Below the pieces are notes generated by a model. The model was not told where the DNA came from. It did not search any database and saw only the letters and a program-made list of their open reading frames with translations. The position numbers and the translations under genes are program-made. A stretch of DNA of 33,401 nucleotides from Actinomycetes bacterium. GTDB taxonomy: Bacteria > Actinomycetota > Actinomycetes > Streptosporangiales > Streptosporangiaceae. Each line of letters begins with the position of its first letter. The first letter of the stretch is position 1. Where the stretch lies: assembly GCA_025964575.1 (NCBI GenBank), contig JAOPYO010000473.1, forward strand, positions 1-33,401, written 5' to 3'. Positions 1 through 7,294 of this stretch are shown in pieces.

Positions 1-138
1 GGTGTCGCGGCCGCCACCAAGCTCGTAGAGTCCCTGGTCGCCCTCGGCCTGCGGACGAGCAACCGCGACGAATTCGCCGCCCCACGGCCCAAGCGCTACA
101 CCGGCCTGCTCCACGACTTCACCATCCCCGCCATCTGA
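1..138 (+). CDS. C-terminal end of an unidentified protein (5' end outside window)
   Basis: Frame 1 is open from the first base to a TGA and gives 45 residues ending in LLHDFTIPAI. The composition looks like a real actinobacterial protein tail (Ala/Leu-rich helix, then a basic stretch and a hydrophobic end). I do not recognise the family from so short a piece. It is followed within 50 bases by transposase debris, so the gene's original downstream context may be lost. Confidence 0.55.
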   Translation, partial: GVAAATKLVESLVALGLRTSNRDEFAAPRPKRYTGLLHDFTIPAI

Positions 139-183
139 GGATCCCGGCCAGGTCAGGCCCGAGACACCGGTCGCGGCAGATGA

Positions 184-445
184 GTGCGTCTAGCGGAACG
201 TTGTCCAAACCTCCGCCGCGAATGCACCGACCGGCTACTGATCTTCTCCCAACGCCACCTGGAAACCGACTTGAAAACTTACGTTGGCCATTTCAACGGC
301 CATCGTCCGCACCGTTCCCTGTCGCAACGACCACCCGCTCCCCCACCCGAAACGATTCCCATCGGCTCCCATCGGCGACAACGCCACCGTTCACCGGAGA
401 CAACTGCTCGGCCTGCTGACCAACGAATACCGCAACGCCGTATAA
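184..445 (+). pseudogene. Remnant of an IS3/IS481-type transposase (integrase core), C-terminal part, frameshifted
   Basis: One frame reads RRECTDRLLIFSQRHLETDL followed by YVGHFNGHRPHRSLSQRPP. This is the signature end of the rve integrase core in IS3/IS481-like transposases (family form: tDRmLi..erHLr.vL..Y..HYN..RPHRsL..rPP). After about position 365 the homology moves to another frame, which reads RRQLLGLLTNEYRNAV and a TAA at 443-445, the usual end of these enzymes. The N-terminal helix-turn-helix and most of the catalytic core are missing, so this is dead transposase sequence rather than an active element. No terminal inverted repeats were recognised. The exact frameshift position is uncertain because the region between is poorly conserved. 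Confidence 0.7.
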
Positions 446-583
446 CGATCATCACGCCCGGATCAATACAAACCTCCCACGTCACAACCCCAACCTGGAA
501 TTTGGCGCCCTACACGGCGGTACTCCTCGCCATCGCCGCCTATCTACTGAAGCACCGCGACGCCCGAATTGTCCCCTTCCGTC

Positions 584-618
584 GTGATCTTGCAGTTCGA
601 CACGAACTGCAAGATCAC
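584..618. terminator. Perfect 16-bp inverted repeat with 3-nt loop, probable terminator
   Basis: GTGATCTTGCAGTTCG (584-599), loop ACA, then the exact reverse complement at 603-618. It lies about 40 bases beyond the stop of the minus-strand secreted-protein gene and beyond the dead transposase on the plus strand, so it could end transcription from both sides. There is no clear U-tract. C-rich and G-rich runs flank it (CCCCTTCC before, GGGGAAGGG after) and may lengthen the stem imperfectly. A dispersed intergenic palindrome is the alternative. Confidence 0.6.
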
Positions 619-656
619 GGGGAAGGGTGACGTGATCACGGGCCTGGGTGTGGTGG

Positions 657-1046
657 TCAGTAGAGCTTCTTCCACTTGCCGGGCTTGACCGGCTCGGGCC
701 AGGTCCACGCCCGGACCGAGGAGTGCTTGGCGGAGCCGTGGATGGTGAAGGTGTGGCAGCTCACTTTGCCGTAGCCGTGGACCGAGACCGCCAGATAGGC
801 ATCGACGGGCTCGATCTTTCCGGTGGTCTGGAGATCGACCGCCGCGCCGCGCTTGCCTTTCGTGGTGTCCTTGACGCACAGGCGGACGGTCACCTTGCCG
901 TTGGTCTTGGTCCACCAGCCGGAGCCGGCCGCACCCGTGAGCGGATAGGTCGTGAAGGAGTGCTTGACGGCGGCGTTGGCGGGCGCTGCTGTGAGCGCCA
1001 GCGCCGCCCCCGCCACGGCCAGACCAACACAGAAACGCTTGAGCAT
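657..1046 (-). CDS. Small secreted protein of unknown function
   Basis: A 129-residue protein with a classical Sec signal peptide: MLKR, then a hydrophobic core (residues 6-20) and an Ala-x-Ala site near 23-26 (APANA). The mature part of about 100 residues is rich in Thr, Lys and Trp and predicted beta. It has two cysteines, at about 57 and 97, that could form a disulfide. I do not recognise a named family. An AAGGGG sequence precedes the ATG at a workable distance. The gene stands alone between dead transposase sequence and a chimeric pseudogene, and a perfect hairpin follows its stop. The protein is likely exported to the medium or cell wall. Confidence 0.7.
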   Translation of the reverse strand: MLKRFCVGLAVAGAALALTAAPANAAVKHSFTTYPLTGAAGSGWWTKTNGKVTVRLCVKDTTKGKRGAAVDLQTTGKIEPVDAYLAVSVHGYGKVSCHTFTIHGSAKHSSVRAWTWPEPVKPGKWKKLY

Positions 1047-1151
1047 CAGGATCCCCTTAAGTTGGGATTTTGTTGGGCAAACACCCCTATCTCAGACGCC
1101 ACTTCACCCACCCGAGTTCGGCCGGAGCACTGTCAATTCGACAGCTCCGAC

Positions 1152-1306
1152 TCAGGGCATAGGTGCATGCGGGAGCGACCCGGTCAGCTCCTCACTGATC
1201 TGCCACAGGCGCCGTGCGGTGGCCTGATCGCGGGCCGCGGCCGAAAGCGCGATCGGGCGGCGCTCGGCGAAGTAGGCGCCGGACACCTCCGCGACCTCGG
1301 GCGCGG
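1152..1306 (-). pseudogene. C-terminal remnant of a short-chain dehydrogenase
   Basis: In this frame the minus strand reads PEVAEVSGAYFAERRPIALS and then ARDQATARRLWQISEELTG before a stop at 1152-1154. This is the typical tail of actinobacterial SDR oxidoreductases (peevadvSGkYF...p...S..arD...a.rLWe.Seelt). The whole Rossmann domain is missing. Just upstream on the same strand the reading changes to a trpD-like sequence in another frame, so two unrelated gene ends are joined. Confidence 0.65.
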
Positions 1307-1539
1307 TGGGAGATGTTGACGGTGTGGGCCTGGTCGCCTCCGGTGCCGACGGCGTCGGCGGTATTGGCGGCGATCAGCACGCGCACCGCCTCGGCCAGGA
1401 TGGCCGGGGCGAGGCCCGTCACCTCCTCAGCAGTTTCACCCTTGGCGCGCATTGCAACCAGGAATCCGGCGGGGTGCACAGGGTCGACGTCACCGGTTAT
1501 GACCTGGCGCAAATCCTCGTCGGCGGAGGGTATCCACAT
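1307..1539 (-). pseudogene. Fragment of anthranilate phosphoribosyltransferase (trpD-like)
   Basis: The translated fragment contains GFLVAMRAKGETAEEVTGLA and then VGTGGDQAHTVNIS. These match the N-terminal helical domain (aFLvAlRaKGET.eEiaGla) and the PRPP-binding glycine loop (VGTGGDg.hTfNiS) of TrpD. The segment between the two is shorter than in the family, and everything after NIS is lost, where the frame runs into SDR-tail sequence. It is a broken copy, not a functional tryptophan enzyme. The apparent start near 1539 has no convincing ribosome site. Confidence 0.7.
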
Positions 1540-1666
1540 ACACGATGGTGACTTAAAGTATTGCCATCAGCACGCAAAGTGTTCGGACTTTCGAGTACCG
1601 TTCCTGCCCTTCTCGGTACAGATCCGGATGCGTCCCGGCGTGCCCCGTTGTCGAGAGGAACCAACC

Positions 1667-2035
1667 ATGCGGCCACGTAAGCTCTCCCCCACCGACCGCG
1701 AGCAGAGGGTGCCCCGCCGGACCTGGCTGCTCAGCGTGGCCACCTTCGCGCTGACCGGCACGCTGGCCCTCTCGGTGGCCGCACCGGCCAGCGCGGCCAC
1801 TGCCGAGCGCCGCGGCTGCGGTTGGAACGCAGGAACCTCCACCGACCACGCCTTCTACGAGCACTGCGCGACCAACACCAACGTCTGGATCCAAGTCACT
1901 CGGTGGCTGCGGGGCGACTACCACCGCTGCGTCGGTCCTGGCAGGACTGTCCTGGACTCCGACGCGACAGGTGCCTGGTACGACAGCGGCTACAGGGGCG
2001 GGCTCTGCGACCACCCCGGGGATACCGGCCCCTGA
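1667..2035 (+). CDS. Secreted Cys-rich small protein, DUF6355-like
   Basis: A 122-residue protein. The ATG at 1667 is chosen because GAGAGGA precedes it; the frame is open much further upstream but that part does not look coding. Residues about 18-45 form a signal peptide (basic RRTW, hydrophobic core, PASA cleavage site). The mature part of about 78 residues has four cysteines in the contexts RGCGW, YEHC, YHRC and GGLCD, consistent with two disulfides, and the sequence RCVGPGRT. This layout resembles DUF6355, a family sometimes labelled natural-product biosynthesis protein without known function. It stands alone with no partner genes, so the family call is tentative. Confidence 0.65.
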   Translation: MRPRKLSPTDREQRVPRRTWLLSVATFALTGTLALSVAAPASAATAERRGCGWNAGTSTDHAFYEHCATNTNVWIQVTRWLRGDYHRCVGPGRTVLDSDATGAWYDSGYRGGLCDHPGDTGP

Positions 2036-2423
2036 CCGGCTTGGATCCTTCAGGCCTGCGCTTGCCGAAAGCCTTATATCTGCTTGCCGTAGGTTCCTGC
2101 CCGCTGCAGACGCGCACGGTGGTAGAGGTGACCGGCTGTGTCGATCCAGACAAATTGAATATCAAGCTCCGGTTATTCCCCAGTGTGAGGTGCCTCAATG
2201 CGGCGAAGGTGGTGAAGTTCCCAGGTCAACCCAAGAGGCTCGCCCTGCCGATTAGCCGGAGATGTGTATCCGTTTATCCGTTACCGGCGCGGCGGAGGGC
2301 AAGGATGGGGCGAAGGCTGCGATGACGGTGAGGTGCATCGCGAGTGCGGAATGACCATGAAGGCCTGAGTCTCCTACGGTCACGCACCCTGCTTGCCCGG
2401 CGAGCTTCCGGCGCCGTGCAATC
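2036..2423. other. Intergenic stretch without recognisable gene
   Basis: These 388 bases separate the small secreted protein and the convergent TetR gene. Reading frames here give only proline/arginine-rich shadow sequence. I see no tRNA, repeat or convincing hairpin. The stretch is less G+C-rich than its neighbours around 2070-2290. Confidence 0.4.
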
Positions 2424-3101
2424 TCAGGTCGGAGGGCAGACGCCCTTGTCGTGCGCGATGCTGCGCATGGCCCGCTCCGCCTGAGGGGGAGTCAGTGCCG
2501 CGGGCAGGGGGCCAGGGTGACTGGCACGGAAGGCTTCGAGCATGAAGGCGACGAGGCGCCGCCACGCATGGGGGGCAGCCTGGCTGGTCGCCTGCACCAC
2601 GCCGGCGTTGGCGAAGAACAGAAGCAGCAGGTCTTCCGGGACGAAGTCGTCGCGCAGCACCCCCGTGTCCTGGGCCCGGCGGACCAGGTCGGCGAAGGCG
2701 TCCTTGGCGCGGTCACGACACGCCTGGGCCTCGCCGCAACTCAGGCTGAGCGTGATCACATCGGTGAAGCCGCGATCAGCGGCCTGCAGCGCGCACATGT
2801 GCTCGATGAAGCCACAGAAGCCGGTCCAGGCGTCCGGGGATTGCAAGGCACGTTCCGCCGCCTCGGCGTACTCGGCCAGCTTGTCGGCGAAGGCCGCCGC
2901 GACCAACTCCTCCCGGCTGGGGAACCGCCTGTAGAGGGTGGCGATGCCGACACCGGCCCGCTCGGCGATCTCGTCCAGGGGTATCTCCAGGCCACGCTCG
3001 GCGAAGGCATCCTGGGCGGCATCCAGGATCTGCCGCCGGTTGCGCTCAGCGTCGGCCCGCAGCGGCCGGTCAGCGGTGACGGCGTTCGGAGAATCCACCA
3101 T
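2424..3101 (-). CDS. TetR/AcrR family transcriptional regulator
   Basis: 225 residues. The N-terminal DNA-binding domain spans about 15-65: RRQILDAAQDAFAERG, then DEIAERAGVGIATLYRRFPS, the classic TetR helix-turn-helix with its YRRFPSREEL segment. The C-terminal half is an all-helical ligand and dimer domain with a conserved-looking DLLLLF..AGVVQAT region, as in many actinobacterial repressors of efflux or oxidoreductase genes. The ATG at 3101 gives a 17-residue leader before the domain. It is divergent from the membrane/hemerythrin-like pair at 3357-4477, which is the most obvious target, and may also control itself. The ligand cannot be told from sequence. Confidence 0.9.
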   Translation of the reverse strand: MVDSPNAVTADRPLRADAERNRRQILDAAQDAFAERGLEIPLDEIAERAGVGIATLYRRFPSREELVAAAFADKLAEYAEAAERALQSPDAWTGFCGFIEHMCALQAADRGFTDVITLSLSCGEAQACRDRAKDAFADLVRRAQDTGVLRDDFVPEDLLLLFFANAGVVQATSQAAPHAWRRLVAFMLEAFRASHPGPLPAALTPPQAERAMRSIAHDKGVCPPT

Positions 3102-3356
3102 GCTGCGATTCTATCTTATCTGGACTCAAACCTCCGATACTGATCCGAACACCCATCCAGGGGGACTGCGCGGGCGGCGCTCTCGGTACGGACCGCTCGC
3201 GCTGCCGCGTGTCGGATTGCCTGGCTGACGTGGGCGATGACTGGCGAGCCAGCTGTGATGTAGATAACCGTAGACGCTCCTCCGTTTGTGTTTTATGGTC
3301 ACACTAATTGGAGGACGTTCTCCGATCTGCCGAGCTGATGAAAGGAGGCGGTGATC

Positions 3357-3839
3357 GTGGCGACTCTCATGTATGAGCGAAGCACCGACCGCCCCGCCCA
3401 CTGGCGCGTCGCCGGCGGGCCTCCCGATCGTGGCCCGGGCGGGAACGACACCGGCCGGCGGGGAGTCCAGGCCTGGGCGGCCCCGCTGTTCGGCCTCGGA
3501 GGCGCCGGGTTGGCGGTATGGACGGGCTACCTCGCCATGAGTCTGCCCCCGCAAAGCGTCAGCCCCCACTACAACATCGCCTGGGCCGGGTTTGACGCGC
3601 TGCTGGCCGGCCTCGTGCTGACCACCGCCTGGCTCGCCTACCGGCGCAGCCCCCAGGTCGCCTCGACCTCGGCGGCGACCGCCGCACTGCTGCTCGCGGA
3701 CGCATGGTTCGACGTCACCACGGCCGCCCCGGGCTGGCCGCTGCTCGCCGCGGCCCTGCTCGCCGCCTTCATCGAACTGCCCGCAGCGGTCCTTGCACTT
3801 CAAGTCCATCGAACGGCCTCCAAAAGGAGATCACCATGA
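3357..3839 (+). CDS. Conserved integral membrane protein, about four TM helices
   Basis: The GTG at 3357 is chosen because AAAGGAGG ends 8 bases before it; the GTG at 3351 would leave only 2. About 35 hydrophilic residues come first, then four hydrophobic segments at about residues 38-56, 75-93, 104-118 and 124-146, then a short basic tail (HRTASKRRS). The stretch WAGFDALLAGLV...AYRRSP and LLADAWFDVTTA look like conserved features of a family common in actinomycetes without assigned function. Its TGA overlaps the ATG of the next gene in ATGA, so the two products are probably made together and may form a complex. A TetR gene is divergent. Confidence 0.8.
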   Translation: MATLMYERSTDRPAHWRVAGGPPDRGPGGNDTGRRGVQAWAAPLFGLGGAGLAVWTGYLAMSLPPQSVSPHYNIAWAGFDALLAGLVLTTAWLAYRRSPQVASTSAATAALLLADAWFDVTTAAPGWPLLAAALLAAFIELPAAVLALQVHRTASKRRSP

Positions 3840-4477
3840 CCGTCGAACCCCGGGGCACCGGACCGCTCCCGGCACCCAACGTCATACTCACAGCCGTGGT
3901 CGTGAGGGCGCACACGAGTGTCCGCCGATCTCTCACGGATGCCACCGCTCAACCACAGCCGCCAGACGACCCCTGGCGCCAGACCCGACTCCTCGACTTC
4001 GCGATCGCCACCCTCAGCGGTCATATCGCCGCCATGCGGACCACCGTTCATCCACTGGCCGGACAAGCCCTGCCCCGCGGCCGTGCCCAGGTCACCGCCT
4101 ACCATCAGGCCCAACGCGACCTCGAGCACCTGATGTGGTCGCTTCATCAAGTCCTGCACGGCGACGCACGTGCCCCCAGGCAATCCGCCGCGACGCTGCA
4201 CCGCACGCTGTCGACGGCCTTCGACGCCTACGCCGAGCACGAGGCAATGCTGCTGACCAAGCTCCAGCAGGTCACCACTCACCGGCAACAACAGACCCTG
4301 ATGCGCAACATCAAAGCCGCGCTGACCGGCGCACCGACCCGTCCACACCCCCACATCCCACGTTCGCTGGGCACAGTACGACCCATCAGCCGGATCATCG
4401 CCCTATGGGACGGCCTGCTCGACGAGGTTCACGGCCGAAGCACGCCGGGAGGAACAGGCCATTCCCTAGCGGCCTGA
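3836..4477 (+). CDS. Hemerythrin-like four-helix protein with degenerate metal ligands
   Basis: 213 residues; the start overlaps the upstream stop (ATGA) and has AAAAGGAGAT before it. The protein is largely helical, with histidines spaced as in HHE (hemerythrin) domains: VRAHTSVRR (about 26), TLSGHIAAMRTTVHP (about 61 and 71), QRDLEHLMWSLHQ (about 100 and 106) and YAEHEAMLL (about 138). The HxxxE pairs that bind iron in true HHE proteins are incomplete: the position after the second-helix His is IAAM instead of ExxE. It may bind a single metal, or none. Because it is coupled to a membrane protein, a membrane-associated oxygen or redox sensor is one guess; the function is unproven. Confidence 0.6.
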   Translation: MTVEPRGTGPLPAPNVILTAVVVRAHTSVRRSLTDATAQPQPPDDPWRQTRLLDFAIATLSGHIAAMRTTVHPLAGQALPRGRAQVTAYHQAQRDLEHLMWSLHQVLHGDARAPRQSAATLHRTLSTAFDAYAEHEAMLLTKLQQVTTHRQQQTLMRNIKAALTGAPTRPHPHIPRSLGTVRPISRIIALWDGLLDEVHGRSTPGGTGHSLAA

Positions 4478-4666
4478 CCCATCCAGGCCGCGGAAGAACC
4501 CGATCTATGCCGGATGGCCTCCTTGTCGCACCCGGTGGGAGGAGGGCCAGTGTTCGGTCGAGCGGCTCCACCGGCGCGATGCGATCGGCGCGGGAAGCGG
4601 CTGGGAACCCGTGTGGACGGCGATGCGCACGCTCGCCGAACCTCACGGCCCAGACCAAGTACGCCT

Positions 4667-4712
4667 CGTCGCTGGTTCGATAAGTACTAGTTCGAACCCA
4701 GTGTCGCTCACC
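4667..4712 (+). pseudogene. 3' end of a tRNA gene with a 15-bp insertion in the T arm
   Basis: Read as CTGGTTCGA (4672-4680) joined to ACCCAGTGTCGCTCACC (4696-4712), this forms a T arm (CTGG-TTCGAAC-CCAG) plus an acceptor 3' strand and CC. The 15 bases between (4681-4695) end in a second GTTCGA and break the arm. No matching 5' half, D arm or anticodon arm lies upstream. The sequence closely parallels the tRNA stump at 29129-29172 with paired substitutions (GTCaC/GTCgC, GTaTCaC/GTgTCgC). A short hairpin follows, as after many tRNA genes. Confidence 0.5.
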
Positions 4713-4721
4713 AGCAAAAAA

Positions 4722-4739
4722 CGCCCCGTGTAGAGGGCG
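4722..4739 (+). terminator. Hairpin following the tRNA remnant
   Basis: CGCCC (4722-4726), an 8-base loop, then GGGCG (4735-4739), directly after an A-run and 9 bases past the tRNA end. There is no U-tract, so it is weak as a rho-independent terminator, but the position is right for a tRNA terminator that survived when the 5' part of the gene was lost. Confidence 0.35.
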
Positions 4740-4830
4740 GCTTCGGCTGACACGAGCCGAATGGGGGTGGACTCGCCTGCTCAGATGCCGGTCGCGCTCG
4801 GCGCTTCGTCCCGGTCCCTCATCGGCCCGT

Positions 4831-4872
4831 GGCGGAGGCAGGGCCATCCGGCCGAACGGCCTTGCCTCCGCC
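4831..4872. repeat. 15-bp inverted repeat (one G-T pair), hairpin
   Basis: GGCGGAGGCAGGGCC (4831-4845) pairs with GGCCTTGCCTCCGCC (4858-4872) around a 12-base loop. It sits about 180 bases beyond the LysR stop on the minus strand and could be its terminator, or a boundary element. The rest of 4740-5053 has no gene I can name. One plus-strand frame (4858-5004) reads HWSNINPYGTFRLDV and then a stop, which may be another piece of dead mobile-element sequence. Confidence 0.45.
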
Positions 4873-5053
4873 GAGCACTGGTCGAACATCAACCCCTACG
4901 GCACGTTCCGACTCGACGTGGACAAGCGGCTCGACCTTCCTGCCCTGCCCAGAGCCATTCCCGGCTCGCGCCGGGCGGTGAAGAATGCAGTCCTGAACCG
5001 GTAACAGCGGCTTCAGTCCAGCGGGCACCAGGGCGAGCCCCTCCTCCCTTCAC

Positions 5054-6034
5054 TCAGTTCGCTGCCACAGCATCGACTTCCTGCGGAGAAGATGGGCTGG
5101 CCAACGCAGCGGTTTCGGCGGCCGCTGCCCGAAGGTGATCCATGACTGCGGCGAGCACCGGGTCGCCGCCGGATCCGGCGCGTACGGCGGCGAAGACATG
5201 TCGGGTGGGCGGCGGCCCGACCGGTGAGCGCAGTACCAGGCCAGAGCGGTACAGCGGCTGGACCAATCGCGGGACGAGTGCGACACCCGCTCCCACCTCC
5301 ACAAGGGCAGCGAGCGATTGCCAGTCGTTGACGGCGTGGCGGATGTCGGGGGTAAAACCGTTGGCAGCGCACAGGGACCGGGTGACCGCACCGCAGCAAC
5401 TGCGGGGATCGCCGACGATCCAGGTGTCGGCGGCGAGGTCCCGCAGCGGCACCTGCCCCCGGTGCGCGTAGCGGTGGGTTGCGGGGAGAGCCAGATCGAG
5501 GATGTCGACCAGAAGGTCGAGCCGGGCGTAACGGCGGTCGGTGTGGGGTGGGGCGGCGGCGAAGTCCACGGCCACGGCGATGTCGATCTCCCCGCCGTCA
5601 AGGCGCGTGAACAGATCCGGTGGCTCGGCCTCGACAACCGCGATGCGGACCTCTGGATGGTGCTCGGCCAGCCGTCGCAAGGCACTCGGCATCAGGCCGG
5701 TGATGGCGCTGGAGAAGGCTCCGACGGTCACCGCCCCGCGGCGTCCGCCCTCCCAAGCTGAGAGATCGGCGCGGGCCTTCTCCAGCTGGGCGGCGATCAG
5801 GTCGGCGTGTTCCAACAGAACTCGCGCCTGTCCGGTCAGCCTGACCCCTCTTCCCTGACGCTCGATCAGCAGGACGCCCACCTCCCGGGACAGCGATGCC
5901 AGCTGCTGCGAGACCGCGGAAGGTGTCAGATGCAGGGCCCGAGCGGCGCTGGCCAGACTGCCACGACGGTCAAGTTCCCGCAGCACTCCAAGGCGACGCA
6001 GGTCAATAGTGAAGGTTCTCCTAACCTGTTCCAT
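5054..6034 (-). CDS. LysR family transcriptional regulator
   Basis: 326 residues. The winged helix-turn-helix is at about 12-70 (LGVLRELDRRGSLASAARAL, then HLTPSAVSQQLASLSREVG), followed by a linker helix and a two-lobed effector-binding domain from about 95 (GAVTVGAFSSAITGLMPSAL). The length and layout are standard. The annotated ATG has no clear ribosome site; AGGAGA lies just inside and would suit a start at an in-frame ATT (residue 10), which would give the more usual N-terminus IDLRRLGVLREL. It is divergent from the alpha/beta hydrolase at 6124, the likely target gene. LysR proteins usually need a small-molecule co-inducer, which cannot be inferred here. Confidence 0.9.
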   Translation of the reverse strand: MEQVRRTFTIDLRRLGVLRELDRRGSLASAARALHLTPSAVSQQLASLSREVGVLLIERQGRGVRLTGQARVLLEHADLIAAQLEKARADLSAWEGGRRGAVTVGAFSSAITGLMPSALRRLAEHHPEVRIAVVEAEPPDLFTRLDGGEIDIAVAVDFAAAPPHTDRRYARLDLLVDILDLALPATHRYAHRGQVPLRDLAADTWIVGDPRSCCGAVTRSLCAANGFTPDIRHAVNDWQSLAALVEVGAGVALVPRLVQPLYRSGLVLRSPVGPPPTRHVFAAVRAGSGGDPVLAAVMDHLRAAAAETAALASPSSPQEVDAVAAN

Positions 6035-6123
6035 CCAGAGAGATTAACTGGACCTGAATGATTGGCCATCACAGAATTGCCTCGACTGTTCCGGACAAGC
6101 TTCCCCTCTGGTCGCGAGGAATC

Positions 6124-6756
6124 ATGATCAAGACCCCGATCGAGCGCGGGTCCCTGCTGCTCCACGGATGGCAGAACCGCCGCCCCGCCGGGCACTGGCA
6201 GCATTGGCTGGCCGACCGGCTCACCGACCTGGGACACCAGGTCAGCTACCCCCAGTTGCCCGACCCGGACCACCCAGACCTTGAGCAGTGGCTGGCCGAA
6301 CTGCACCGCCATCTCGCCGCGCTGCCCGGTCAGGACCGCACCGTCATCTGCCACAGCCTGGCCTGCCTGCTCTGGCTGCACGCTGCGGCTCGGCAGGTGC
6401 TACCCATCCCCGTCGACCGAGTCCTTCTGGTCGCCCCGCCCTCCACAAGTTTTGTCGTCCAACACGCGGAGATCGCTGCATTCGCCGCGCCGCCGGTGAC
6501 CGCGGAGCAACTGTCCGCCGCTGCCAAGGACACCCGGATCGTCGCCGGAGACAACGACCCCTGCTGCCCCGAGGGCGCCGCCGTGCACTACGGCCGACCG
6601 CTCGGGCTGCGTACCGACGTCCTACCCGGCGCGGGCCATCTGGACCTGGAGGCAGGCTACGGGCCTTGGCCTTCGCTCCTCGACTGGTGCCGCAGCCCCT
6701 CGCGCGACCCCGCGATCGCCTGCCGTCCAGGGAGGGCAGAGGACCCGCGCCCGTAA
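6124..6756 (+). CDS. RBBP9/YdeN-type alpha/beta hydrolase
   Basis: 210 residues; the ATG at 6124 follows GAGGAAT. It matches the short serine-hydrolase family of RBBP9/YdeN: LLLHGWQNRRPAGHWQHWLA at 11-30 is the oxyanion/HGW region, CHSLA (Ser78) is the nucleophile elbow, GDNDPCCP (Asp145) supplies the acid and GAGHLDLEAGYGPWP (His172) the catalytic histidine, so the triad is complete. The nucleophile context has Cys-His-Ser where many relatives have Gly-His-Ser. The substrate is unknown; these proteins are cytoplasmic esterase-like enzymes. The LysR gene is divergent across 89 bases, suggesting co-regulation. The C-terminal 20 residues are polar and probably disordered. Confidence 0.85.
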   Translation: MIKTPIERGSLLLHGWQNRRPAGHWQHWLADRLTDLGHQVSYPQLPDPDHPDLEQWLAELHRHLAALPGQDRTVICHSLACLLWLHAAARQVLPIPVDRVLLVAPPSTSFVVQHAEIAAFAAPPVTAEQLSAAAKDTRIVAGDNDPCCPEGAAVHYGRPLGLRTDVLPGAGHLDLEAGYGPWPSLLDWCRSPSRDPAIACRPGRAEDPRP

Positions 6757-6815
6757 TGCCACTGGACCGAGCGCCAAACCGATCTCGGCCCGTAGGTCAT
6801 GACGACAGCACGCAA

Positions 6816-7226
6816 TCAAGCTCGGTAGGTCTCGTCGTAGCGGAGCCGGGATTTCGCCACGTAGCCACGATGCTCCTCCGCCCACCGGATGAGCGTATTG
6901 ACCTCGACCGACAAAGTCTTGCCTACCTCGGTCAGCGCGTAGTCCACCCGGGGCGGGGAGGTTGGGGTCACGGTCCGGGTCACCAGTCCGTCGCGTTCCA
7001 GGCTCCGCAGGGTAAGGGTGAGCATCCGCTGGGAAATCCCGTCGATGGCCCGACTCAGCTCGGAATAGCGCCTGGACCCGTCGCCGAGCAAGGCCATGAG
7101 CAGCACGCTCCATTTGTCTCCGACCCGTTCGAGGACATCGCGCAGCTGGCAGGTCGGAGTGTCCGCGCTAATGGCGTTGGGGACATCGGTGTGCGTTACG
7201 CGGGACAAAGTGCCTTCTTCCTTCAT
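6816..7226 (-). CDS. HxlR family transcriptional regulator
   Basis: I place the start at the ATG at 7226, giving 136 residues; the upstream extension reads into the shared promoter region. The HxlR winged helix is clear: CQLRDVLERVGDKWSVLLMA, then RRYSELSRAIDGISQRMLTL and RSLERDGLVTRTVTP, with PRVDYALTEVGKTL as the wing. A single cysteine lies just ahead of the first helix, as in redox- or quinone-sensing members such as QorR and YodB. The gene is divergent from the DUF5519 and quinone oxidoreductase pair, the expected arrangement for such a sensor. Its role as a thiol switch is inferred from that cysteine and the neighbours. Confidence 0.88.
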   Translation of the reverse strand: MKEEGTLSRVTHTDVPNAISADTPTCQLRDVLERVGDKWSVLLMALLGDGSRRYSELSRAIDGISQRMLTLTLRSLERDGLVTRTVTPTSPPRVDYALTEVGKTLSVEVNTLIRWAEEHRGYVAKSRLRYDETYRA

Positions 7227-7239
7227 CCCAGCATTGTCG

Positions 7240-7278
7240 ATCAGACTGATAGCGCACACAAGAAGTAACCAGCACACA
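7240..7278. promoter_or_regulatory. Candidate HxlR operator: ATCAG-A-CTGAT and CACACA direct repeats
   Basis: Between the divergent HxlR and DUF5519 genes lies an 11-base palindrome ATCAGACTGAT (7240-7250), then two similar direct repeats CACACAAGAAG and CACACAGAAGG about 18 bases apart. The palindrome lies 14 bases upstream of the chosen HxlR start, where a dimeric repressor could block both promoters. It is a candidate from position and symmetry only. Confidence 0.4.
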
Positions 7279-7294
7279 GAAGGTGCGGTAACTC

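Noticed and set aside
4858-5004. Plus-strand frame resembling a transposase tail (HWSNINPYGTFRLDV)
   Set aside because: The family could not be named with confidence and there is no start; kept only as a finding.
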